A program made the position numbers and the translations under genes. DNA of 64,000 nucleotides from Vesta saturnalis. Lineage: Eukaryota; Arthropoda; Insecta; Coleoptera; Lampyridae. This document shows, in pieces, positions 1 through 10,457 of the stretch; the stretch's first letter is position 1, and each line of letters opens with the position of its first letter. The notes under the pieces are model-generated. The model saw nothing but the letters and a program-made list of their open reading frames with translations. It had not been told where the DNA came from and searched no databases. Location of the stretch: assembly GCA_036346205.1 (NCBI GenBank), contig JARFJB010001912.1, positions 434,001 to 498,000 of the forward strand. The letters run 5' to 3'.

Positions 1-546
1 ATGAACCCCAGAGCAGAATTTTAAGTGGACGGCGTCCGGTGTAAATATAGCGTATGCTACTCTACAATTACCGTAGAAAGGAAAATGTGAAACGATAGGT
101 CAGAAGGACGCAAGGAGTTTTTATCTGTGAAGGGTATTATTCCCTAAATGAACCCCAGAACGGTGTTCTAAATCGACGGCACTAGAGAATCGCCCTAGAC
201 AGAAAAATGTGAAACGGTAAGTTAGAAAAGTGAAAACATTATTTTTCTGTAAATGAACCCCAGGACTGCATTCTAAGTCGACAGCGCGTGGTGCACATGT
301 AGTATATGCTACTACAAAATTGCCCTAGAAAAGAAAATGGAAAACCATAGGTCAGATAGGGTGCAATGATTTGTTGCTTTATTTTAAATGAACCCGAGAA
401 CGGCGTTCTAACTCCAAGGTGTTTGGTGTATGTGTAGCATATGCTATTAGAAAGTTATTTCAAAAAGCAAAAACGTGAACAGTAGTAGAGTGCAATTAAT
501 TTTTTTTTCTATAAAGGGTGTTTTACCCTGAATGAACCATGGTGTA
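1..546. repeat. Tandem repeat, units of about 105-147 bp
   Basis: Copies of a unit starting ATGAACCCCAGA begin near positions 1, 148, 253, 388 and 532, giving intervals of about 147, 105, 135 and 144 bp. Each unit then has a GTTCTAA-type stretch, a GTGTAAATATAG or GTAGCATATGCT block, and a GAAAATGTGAAACGATAGG block. Copies are clearly diverged and differ by internal deletions. The last copy is partial and ends shortly after ATGAACCATGG. The array probably continues to the left of the window. No coding potential is apparent. It could be a satellite or the internal repeats of a larger element. Confidence 0.8.
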
Positions 547-3191
547 AATATAATTGCTTGATAACACCAAATTATTTTTAAGGATATTATGTGTAATGGG
601 ATTGTTATCCCTTAATGCCTTATTTATTTTACCAACGCATGTACGCCTATGGGTATTCGGGTACAGTCGTATTTTTCTGGTGCTGTCTTTCGTTGTTGTC
701 TTCACAGAGGTTCTTTGGATTAGGTTTTCATCTCTAAATTTTGTTACAAAAAGGTCACTCACTCTTTATCAGTAATAATAGTCAGGTAGTTTGGTAAAAC
801 CATTGACGAATATGACGTAGTTAAAGTATTAATGGTCGTAATTGTTAGAAACTACACGTTCAGCTTTATTAACCCTATTTTAGGGAAACTATCATAAAAC
901 TGGAGTGAATTTAATGCAACATGCCTCCAATAACTACTACCTACTTCCGAGTAACCTAATGGTTAATTATCATATTAGTTTGAGAACATTATTAAAACCA
1001 ATTATTTCAAATTTTTATGTAGTTTCTTAACTGAACGTTTATAAGCATACTAAAATGTAAATTTGACAGTAGGGCTGTAACTTCAAGCCCAGTATTGCAA
1101 AAATAAAAAAATTGTATAGCTTTTCTTTGATTTCGTTCCAGTGACTGAACGGCCGTTTTAAGTGTATCGCGTTAACAAAAACGAAACTGCTTGTGGTCGA
1201 TTATGTGATTCGTTTAATCACATCGTTAAATCGCGGACTTTAAAAGTTATGGAACTGCACAACTTTGATTAAATTTTTTATGAATTACAAAAATTGACTT
1301 GTAAGGGTTGATCTTACCAAATAAAATAATCGTTAAAGGACATTAGCTAGGATAAATTAATACATTACATCAGCGTGGGTAAATAAACGGTCGCTGGAAG
1401 ATTAAACAAAATAGACCCTATTACTGTAGGAGATGTCTTAAATATTTCAAGGTATTGAAAAGAAGGCGGATAATTACAAATTAATAATAAAATGTGTTTA
1501 AATTAGCAGGTTTTCTTATTGGTTTTAACAATAAAAGACAAAAATGCCAAGATGGCGTAAGTTCGATGTGCTTGGTAAATCGACATATTGTCATTTGCAA
1601 AACGTGATGAACACCGGCTACTATATGAAACGTGACGTACACATAATGATGTCAAAGTATATACTTGGTGTTATTCAAATTTGTATAGCTCTGTGAACTA
1701 ATTCAAGTTGCGGTTTATCTATCGTATTGCAATTACAATTATGTAAAATTGTTTATTAATTTTTTCTTTGTAATCTGAAAAGCTATTTCAACTAAAATTA
1801 CTTTTACTGAAACAATACGAGTTTGAAATGAACTTTTAGAAGCGTAGGTGTCATCGGTTATCGCAACTGCTGTTTCCCACCGAGTAATGAGACCATCGCT
1901 CAAGCGTCAGTCAGCGCGGGTTGTCACAGCTGGGCTCGGCAATAAGATCTCTATACAGGGCGTCCACTCAATCATGTCGAGAACCTCATTAAAGCGTACC
2001 ACTTCTCGAATGCAAACATTACTTTATCTTGTTTGTCAAAAAGCCAAAGCTTTATTAACCCTCGATACAACATCCTATCAGTTTAGTAATTGTAATTTTA
2101 TATGGCACCTGTAGGTTTGACCAATTCCAAAGTAAACACTTAAAAGTTATACAAGTGTTTTGGGTCGCAAAAACAGTAATTTATCCATTACAAAAAATCG
2201 TTTCACATTCAATATTACACTTTTCAACTTGACAAGTTATTTATAGATACTGATACACAAAGTTAATAAATAGAAAAAGGTTATGCCATTTACGTGAAAA
2301 GTAGAAATTTCGTTACAATTTTTATCGCGCTATCAATCCATTTGCACAATATAACACAATTACGGTAGAGCATAAATTTGAATTTAATTTAGAATTTATG
2401 TACTGCACCAAACAGATTCTACTTGTGAGACACGGAAAAAGTTCACCTGTTAACATACATTTGGCACAAGAGTAAAAAATTTGATGTGGCAGTACATGAC
2501 TTTCTTATGCTGGTGTATTGTTGCGTTAGCAAAGAGTAGGGCAAAGAGAGAACAATTATGTATACCATAACTGTAGGACGCGTTTAAGGCTGAATTGGTC
2601 GGTCTGAGAAAGGATAGTTTTAGTTTATTAATATTTTCGTTTACACGAAATGTACAAAGCATAGTGTTATTTTCTTATTTATATCCACCTAATAAATTTA
2701 AGAATGATAAAAGTACATACGTTTAAATGAAATGTGATTAAGTTGTTCAGTGTAATTACATATCACGCAAAGTATTAAACTTGCCTTTTTATCAATATTA
2801 GCACTAAAAAATGGTAACACACTTATGGATTTAACATTTATGTACGCTTAGTGTTTTTATGCAAGGCATTGTACATTTTACAGAAAATTTTATGTTAAAT
2901 GATAAGCGATTCATACTTTACTTAGTATTTCGTGTAAAAGATTAATAGATAAGCGAACAACTTGATTTTAAATTTGTTAAACAATTGGACTATTATGTAC
3001 AAACATATTTGGACGATAGTTTGCGGATAAATTTGAAGATCAATATGAGGTGTTATGCATATCAATTTTCTAAATTTCATTTTTAAGGGTCGCACGGAAA
3101 ATTTTTATAAAGAAAACTTACCTAAAAATGAAAAGTTATATACTTTTTGGCAACCACTTTTAAGTAAAGTGTTTCGGATGTTGACAAAAAG
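547..3191. other. AT-rich stretch without recognisable gene
   Basis: Only short ORFs with AT-driven composition occur here. Around 1848-2010 the sequence is more GC-rich and holds an 88-codon open frame on the plus strand, with a CTATACAGGGCG motif at about 1951. It resembles no family I recognise and may be a repeat fragment. Nothing else was supported. Confidence 0.5.
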
Positions 3192-3840
3192 TACGAGGGT
3201 CGTTCAATTAGTCCTTAGAAAGACAAACACATTATTTTGGGCATTTTTTTTTATTTTCCAACAGAATATTTTTTCAGCTCTGAAAACTGCTCCAAACAAT
3301 TCTCCAATTTTTGTAAGCCGTCCACAGGTAGGATTTCGAAAGGTTCTTAAAATGGGCTTCGGCTTTAGTGATTATTACCTCCTCGCCTGACGTAAACCGT
3401 CGTCTGCCGAGTAATTTTTTCAGGTTTAGAAATAAAAAAGTCCCAGAGACCAAAGTCGGTGACTACGGTGGATGTTCTAATAATTCGAACCTTAATTCTA
3501 TAATTCTGGACATCGAAAGTGCGTAGTTGTGAACCCAACCCGTTCATAGAAGAGGAGTTTTTTACAAATACGGACGTTCTTTTTTAATTCTTCAGCCGCA
3601 GCAATACCCTTCACTTATGGTTTGAACTTTTTCCAAATAATCAGTGTAGATGATTCCGTATTCTAAAAAACCATCGCCATCACCTTTCGTCCACAGTTAT
3701 GTATCGACGCAGAAACAAGTCAGGATTGCGTCAGAAAAGCGCCAAAACATCCTCAGAGTTGCCTACACTATTGGGTTTTATATTTCACTGGGAGCAACTG
3801 CGGCACCCATCTTACCGAGATTATTTTCATTCCCTACTTT
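3192..3840 (-). pseudogene. Degenerate mariner-family transposon (transposase relic)
   Basis: The left edge reads TACGAGGGTCGTTCAAT, a typical mariner terminal inverted repeat next to a TA. Reading leftward on the minus strand, pieces of mariner transposase appear in the right order: a WVPQLL segment (about 3800), RNPDLFLRRY then TVDE with the first catalytic Asp (about 3710-3735), KVMAMVF (about 3680), FELLEHPP (about 3460), FLFLNLKKLLGRR (about 3420) and LSKSYLW near the C-terminus. The family is about 340 residues long. Here the frame is broken by several stops and frameshifts. A stretch of roughly 50 codons is missing between TVDE and KVMA, and the right terminal repeat is not found. The element is dead. 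The assignment to mariner rests on motif order seen by eye. Confidence 0.85.
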
Positions 3841-3892
3841 TTGTGTAAAACTGAAAACACTACTTTGCAATATGCCTGTGCCCTCAAGAATT

Positions 3893-4360
3893 TTGCACAC
3901 ACACACGCTCACATGTTAACACACACACGCGCGTGCACAGGCACACACGCATACACGCACACACACACACACACGCGTACACGCTCACTCGCACATATGC
4001 ACACACATGCACACATACAAATGCATGTATACCTACACAGAGGCACATAGGCACTAATGTGTACGCATGCGAACGCGTACATACGCACATACGTGTACCT
4101 AGACGCACGCACACACGTACCGACGCGCGACGCACGCACGCAACCGCACACATGCACATACACGCATGCACGTACGTACAGACTCACTCACGTGCGTGAC
4201 ACAAGCAGACACGCACACAAGCAGACGCACACATACACATACAAACCCACACATAAATACACACACACACACACACACACGCTCGTACGCACACGTACCC
4301 ACATGCACGCACGAACGTATCAACGACACACACACACACACACACACACTCACATACACA

Positions 4361-4392
<32 letters not shown>

Positions 4393-4576
4393 TACACCCG
4401 TACGCGTGCACGTACGAATGCACTACGCATCCACCCACCCACATACCCCCACACCTACACACCTGCACACCCACACATCCACACACCCACACACACACAC
4501 ACACGCACCTCCCCACCAACGCACCCTCACACACACGCACCACCCACCTACCCATTCACACACCCACGCACCCACA

Positions 4577-4632
<56 letters not shown>
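3893..4632. repeat. CA-rich simple-repeat tract ending in pure (AC)n
   Basis: The plus strand is almost entirely CA, CACG and CATA dinucleotide-type repeats for about 740 bp, with interruptions such as GTACG and CCCAC. The final 4585-4632 is nearly pure AC. The tract stops abruptly at GCACTGG, where the LINE begins. The long ORFs on both strands here are poly-His/Thr or poly-Val/Cys products of the repeat and are not genes. Confidence 0.95.
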
Positions 4633-4633
<1 letters not shown>

Positions 4634-6292
4634 CACTGGCCTCTCTTAATAAAAATAGCGCCCCTGGAATGGATGGTTTAACGGTGCAATTCTATCTGGT
4701 GTTTTGGGATAAATTAAAATACAATTATTTTACTATGTTACACCAAGCCCTCGGAAATGAACAACTTACTCCATCAGTAAGGAAAGCAGCAATATCTCTT
4801 TTACCGAAGAAAGGTGATCTATTGAACATAGATAACTGGCGCCCCATTTCTTTGATGTCTACTGACTATAAAATTTTTTTCGAAACTTCTGTCTGTACGA
4901 CTATCTAACATTATCTCCAAAATTATTTTACCGGACCAAGGTTATGCCGTGCCTGATAGGTCTATGTATGATACTATACACTTACATAGGGAATTAATAA
5001 ATTACGCTAATCAAAATAAAGTTCCACTAGCAATAATTAACCTCGATCAAAAAGCAGCGTTTGATAAAATTTGTCACAAATACTTGTTTCATGTGCTAAA
5101 GGTTATGAATTTTGGAAACAACTTTATCAATGCCATAAAACTGTTGTACACAAATGCTATGAGTCATGTGAGATTAGGTTCACTGCTAACAAGAGCGGTT
5201 AAGTTTGAGCGTGGAATTAGACAGGGATGCCCATTGTCAGGTCCTTTATTTAGCATCGCTATCGAACCTTTCTTAGCCTTATCCAGACATTTCCTGGCAG
5301 GATTCACTGTGACAAAATTACCTGCACCTATTAAGATAACCGTAAGTGCGTACGCGGATGATGTGTCGGTTTTCATTGCAAGAAATGAAGACTTCAACAT
5401 TCTAAAAAACTGTTATACCAAATACGCGGAACAATCTGGATCAGAACTAAATTTAGCTAAGTGTAAAGGGTTTTGGTGTGGTAGTTGGAAAGAGAGGAAG
5501 GAAACTGCACTTGGAATCACTTGGTCTCTAAAAATACGAGTGTTAGGAATTTATTTTTCTAATGACCAGAAGCAAGACTCCGATGAAGCATTCACGGATT
5601 TAGTCCAAGCGGTTGATGCCTCAATGAAGAGCTGGAAATGGAAGTTGCCATCTTTATCGATGTTAGGCCGACGAACAGTAGTCAACCAATACATCGCACC
5701 AAGGTTGTCGCACATTCTTCACTGTCTTCCAATTACCGTGCAGCAGCAACTGTATTTTCAGAGTAAGATAACAGGATACATTTGGAGAGGAAAGCACTGG
5801 ACAAGTCATCGTCATGTATGCCTTCCTGTTTGTCACGGAGGTTTGGGTTTGGTTCACATACCATCAAAAATCAAAACTTTCCGGATCAAGCTGGCACAAA
5901 GAATTCTTAACGATAAAGAAAAGAAGCATTGGATTAATATTGTAAACTTAAACCTTATGCAAGCAGATTCGTTAGGTTTAACGTGGCAGTGGATGTTTCT
6001 GAACAGCAAAACACCCAAAAAACATCAACTATCGAACTTAATTGTTCAAGTAATAAAAACTGTACAAAGTGTTGATGTGATTTTGGAAAATTTTGATCCA
6101 CTTATGATTCCAACAATAGAGTCGAGATTATCTCCTGCGACAATCCCACCCATTTTCTCGACGAACTGGCAAAAGTTAGGTTTTTATACGTTAGCAGACT
6201 TAAGAATAAATAATTCATGGTTACAAGAGAAAACAATAGAAGCACGATTGCAAACAACCTGTTTGGTAGTAAAGAATGACGTTAAAGTGTGA
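4633..6292 (+). pseudogene. LINE reverse transcriptase, frameshifted and N-terminally truncated
   Basis: The open frame enters directly from the CA repeat and reads ALASLNKNSAPGMDGL, the usual start of an L1-type RT fingers region. It continues through LLPKKGD and NWRPISLMSTDYKI. Near 4869-4877 a run of T shifts the frame by one base, so the first frame stops at 4908 while the other carries on as a LPDQGY segment and an ORF from 4949. Downstream come NLDQKAAFDKI (catalytic Asp), RGIRQGCPLSGPLFSIAIE and SAYADDVSVFI (the YADD active site, about 5347-5380), followed by thumb-region sequence. The frame then breaks again at 6276-6292. An active element would make one ORF2 protein that primes reverse transcription at nicked chromosomal DNA. 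This copy cannot. Confidence 0.9.
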
Positions 6293-6965
6293 AAATCAAT
6301 ACTGCAAGTTAACTTCCAAGTCCATCAATAAATTACAGCAGACCATAACAGCGGGCTACTTTAACATAAAGGAGAATTGTAGTATGGGGAACAATTGGAA
6401 CGAAAAGAAGACGTATTGGAAATCATTTTTCAATTCACTTACCAGTGGGTATATTTCAGAGGTTGCTTGGAGGTTAGCAAAGAACCGATTGGCAGATCCA
6501 ATTTATTTGAGGCGCACAAACCTAAGGAAACATGATTCATGCCAATTTTGCCGGAAACCAAACTGTGATGTGGTACACATGATTTTTTTATGCCAACATG
6601 CGCAAGACACCTGGAGACTAGTGGTTACACAAGTAAAGAAAATCCTACAAATCAACGATATAAAAAATATCTACCTCTTATGTGGAATAAATGGAAATGC
6701 ATACACACATTGTGTAGCCAACTACTTAATCAATTTAGCAAAAGCCACTATATACAACATCACAATAGGCGCCATGAAAAACAATAGCTTTACCCATAAT
6801 TTTAAATCGACTTACATTAGTAGGTTAAAAAGCAGAATACTGCAAGATTTCTACTGGCACCTGGAAAAGGATGCTATCGGCCTCTTCGAAAGTAAATGGT
6901 GCATAAACAATGTGTTGTGTAGAATTGATGTAAACCAGTCAATAACATGGAACACTGAAATGTAA
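6276..6965 (+). pseudogene. LINE ORF2 C-terminal part with zf-RVT zinc motif
   Basis: This continues the preceding RT reading after a one-base frameshift that overlaps its end by 17 bases. The 229-codon frame contains SGYISEVAWRLAKNRL and LRRTNLRKHDSCQFC, then a CxxC-x8-HxxxxC pattern (CQFC, later VVHMIFLC, about residues 89-106). That is the zf-RVT zinc-binding motif found after the RT in L1/Tx1-type and plant LINE ORF2 proteins. The ATG at 6276 is not a genuine start, because the homologous protein is continuous with the RT. The stop is at 6963-6965, near the expected ORF2 end. Confidence 0.85.
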
Positions 6966-7099
6966 TGGTATAGACCATAAGTTTACATCCGAAATTAGAA
7001 TTACAATTACATTTCGATTTAACTTGATTATGTACCAATAAGAATTTTAATTTTGTAAGACAGCATGTAAAATTAACAGTTGTAATAAATATAATAATA

Positions 7100-7102
<3 letters not shown>

Positions 7103-7150
<48 letters not shown>
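7103..7150. repeat. (AC)24 microsatellite at LINE 3' end
   Basis: A pure AC run of about 48 bp directly follows the LINE 3' sequence and is followed by AGGCACTCTTTC. With the CA tract at 3893-4632 it brackets the LINE in the same orientation. It could be the other half of a split target microsatellite or a tail generated during reverse transcription. Confidence 0.95.
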
Positions 7151-7153
<3 letters not shown>

Positions 7154-10100
7154 CACTCTTTCTTGGCTTGAGCAATCCGTCGTATAAAGGTGTGTATGGT
7201 TGCATCACCGCAATTCTTGGCTTCCAACAACAAAAGCCAGTTGGTACTACAAAAGCTAGGCGAATTAACGACAAAAGCTTCTTGTAGCAAATGTATATTT
7301 CAATTTGATTCTCCGGAAAAAACAGCATTCACTAAAATAAATATCGCACTTACGAAATTTTATAACTTTAATATTTTATAGCGTTTCAGTTCACTGTAAC
7401 ACTCTAATGGCCGTTACTAATAATTGTTTACGGATTACTTGTAGCACTTGCTTGTGCTTTTAAGATTGACCAGCGTTTTCTCTTTTGCTGTCAACCACCG
7501 ACTCTCTTAATTTCCCGCTTCTGTGAGTGGCTCTTCTTCTGTGCGTACTCAACTTAATCTACGATCTGACTACAACATACAAGGTAATTTAATCATAAAA
7601 GCAGTTATACAGGGTACTGCATAAATAATAAATCTCGTATACTAAATTGAAATAAAATTAAATTGCTATGCTCATTCACTAGGTGTTATACGTGGGAAAC
7701 GTAAAATGTGGATGTAACGGAATTAAAACGTTCAATTAATACTAATGCAAAGTAACGAATGTTCTATTAGCAAATAAATTTACATGCTTTTTAAAATTAT
7801 CCAGACTAATATTGACTACACTTTTTTTCAATGAATCCATCATTAAAAACGTGTGAACAAGTACTATAATCATGAAAGATGTACCATGGTGATTTTAGGG
7901 AATAGTTACTTTATTCGACATTCTATTTCGTCACAACCGCTAATTCGCATTCTAGTGTGACACCAACAATAAGGGCATAAAGTATACCTATATAAAACAC
8001 AAATAAAGCCACATACGCGTTTTGATGGAGATATTAGTCGTATGCTATTTAAAATATCCGGTGAGTCACCCATTATCATCAGTTAATCTGTAGGATTACC
8101 TAATTGACGTATATCGGGCAATATTTCAATAATATTGCACTGAATGGTAAATCCCTGTTTATCTTAATAAAAAAAATATATTTCAGTGCAATATTCCTTC
8201 TTGAGATGTTTAACACTTTAGTTTCAGTTGATATTTTATGTACCATACCTTTCTTCATTATGCTCTACTTCACAGGAAATGTACTCCAGCAAAAATTTTC
8301 GTAAACTGTGCATTTAAATGATTATTCTTGAGTCCTCTTCATTCGACTAGACCCCAACTAGGTGAAATATTTACTTCGTGATTTCTGATATTCTTGGTCA
8401 GGCGCATAATCTTATTTCTAATACCTTCTGTTACTTTTATCGTTTATGATATACTTTTCTAAAGCTATTCTGTTCTTATATTAAATTTTTGTTTTCCCTC
8501 AAACAACATGCAATAGGAATTGTATAGGAAACTCCCTTTCTGTTGGTTTCCATACGTATCTGATACAAGAACATCGATTGTAAGATCAGGATCGTAAATA
8601 TCATAAAATTGGTATTTCTGATAATCTTCTCGTAGACAAACCTTTTGGTGTACATTGAAGTTTAGTCCAATTAACTTATTTTAACATCGAACAAAACGTG
8701 GAATCTTTTATTAACACAATTGTAATTAAAAAATTATACTTTATAAGATATACATATCACAATATCTGAAACTAATTTAAAACGTCGACTCGTACCTAAT
8801 TCTAATATTTCCAGATTTCAAATTACATTATAAAAGACCGCAGGGTGGATGCTTCTTTTTAATTTTAAGCTTTGAATGTGTTTTAAAAAGCTTGTGCAAA
8901 AGCCTAAAACTTAAAGATGACTACCGAAGATATTAACTTGCTTCGATTGGAAAAGTATTATAGAAGTAATATAAATTTAGTGTAAGCTTAAAGGACAATA
9001 AATAAATACAACATAAATCATAACTTGTTATCACAGACTGATTATTTCCAACACAGTATCACCCTTCGATTATAGTTATCAAAGTAATTAATCCTTCACA
9101 TGGAATCTCTTATCGTATTTAGTCATTGCCACTGCATATTATGCATTGCTCTCAAACAATAACGAGCTGCAATTATATTCATAATATTCTAGAATTAGCA
9201 TAGATGTGAATAAATTTGAGTCGTAAACGAATTTTCCCACTGAATGTAATTATCATAACTGTAGAGTAATACAAGGAATTCTTGTAACACGTGACTACTG
9301 GGATGGCATTATATTTTTGCGGTGCCCTTACCATAAGGCTAGCCTATAATTGAAAACCATACAGGAAACCGTAACGTATTATAAAGTTGTAATCTGTGTG
9401 AATATCACTGGTCCTAACACATAATGATAATCTTGACTATAAATTAAATTCGGAGTTCAACAGAACTGTGTTAATTAACATCGCCTTTAGTAAGTATGCA
9501 TCAATCAAGCACCTATTGCAAGTTAATAGTTGAGACGTTTTAGCGTTACGCCACTTTTTATTTGACTTTCATTTCGAAGCAGCTGGATGTAAGTGAAGAC
9601 AATTTTCTAATTACCGATTTACTTACGAGCAGCTAAAACTACATATAACTAACGGAAACTCTCAACGCATCAATAGATCAAAAATGTTTTAAAATTGACA
9701 GCTGTCACCATCTGTTCATTGTCTACTCATTTAAAGAAAATCGTTTTAAATATAATTTAATCTAGAGAATTATTATTAACTTATTTTAGTGCTTAATTAA
9801 AATCCGTTATAATGGACCATTTGGTTGTTAACTTACAATTCCATCATATTGAATGCTGATGGCAACTGTTGGTTTCAGTAATTATAATATTTTATCGATT
9901 AATTCCCACAAGTCACGGCAATATCTGCTCCTAACGATTGCTCAACCATCGCTAAAATTGGCTAACCGTGACTCGTATTTTCCGAAATCTTTTGATGAAA
10001 TGTGTTTATGATGACGTCCCTATTGTTTCCCAGATTACTTTCAACCATTGCGGTGACAAGTGCTTAGTTTTTGATTGATTTCTTTAACTTCGCAAGCCCA

Positions 10101-10393
10101 AGTGAAATACTTCTGTATGTATGTATAAGATAAAGATTATAACAATAATTGTTTTAAATTGGAATTATATTATATGGATATTATACCTAAATATATTGAT
10201 AAAATTGTAACTTTAATCTCTGGTTACAGTGTTGTCCTTTACTTACTAACGGCTAACACCTTATTAACACATTGGTGATTTATTTCTGTTATGTATCGCA
10301 GCGTATCTTAATAAATAATAGTTAATTAGGTTTTTTCATGAAGCAAATGCGAAAGACTCCCCTTGCTCTAAAAGATGATTTCATTCCTTTTAC
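7151..10393. other. AT-rich stretch without recognisable gene
   Basis: About 3.2 kb of AT-rich sequence contains only short ORFs (the longest is 66 codons, at 8104). A motif ATACAGGGTAC at 7606 resembles the ends of dispersed repeats elsewhere in this window (28.5, 29.5 and 33.1 kb). I see no transposase, RT, tRNA or clear exon. Confidence 0.5.
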
Positions 10394-10406
10394 TGTGTGT
10401 GTGCGC

Positions 10407-10454
<48 letters not shown>
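10394..10454. repeat. (GC)9-(GT)17 alternating purine-pyrimidine tract
   Basis: After CTGTGTGTGT the sequence is GC repeated about nine times (10403-10420), then GT repeated about seventeen times. This 60-bp run of alternating purine and pyrimidine is the classical type of sequence able to form Z-DNA. It marks the sharp left edge of the satellite block. Confidence 0.9.

Positions 10455-10457
<3 letters not shown>

Larger units (their letters stand above)
4633..7102 (+). mobile_element. 5'-truncated Tx1/L1-like non-LTR retrotransposon
   Basis: This roughly 2.5 kb LINE fragment contains a reverse transcriptase (4633-6292) and a C-terminal zinc-knuckle region (6276-6965), then about 140 bp of AT-rich 3' sequence ending TAATAATACAA. 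There is no ORF1 and no endonuclease, so it begins inside the RT reading frame. Both sides are CA microsatellite: 3893-4632 upstream and 7103-7150 downstream. Within the broad L1/Tx1 group the RT wording (APGMDGL, NWRPISL, LPDQGY, YADD) and the late CCHC-type zf-RVT motif fit well. Some Tx1-group elements (Kibi, Koshi) and R1-clade Waldo elements are known to sit in microsatellites. That this copy targeted CA repeats is inference. Confidence 0.88.

Noticed and set aside
1848..2114. 88-codon ORF in a less AT-rich patch
   Set aside because: No recognisable domain, no splice or poly(A) support, and length expected by chance.
3650..3919. 89-codon plus-strand ORF
   Set aside because: It is antisense to the mariner transposase relic.
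3841..4681. His/Thr-rich and Val/Cys-rich ORFs in the CA tract
   Set aside because: Pure dinucleotide-repeat translations. Only the last part of the longest one, after 4632, is real LINE coding sequence.
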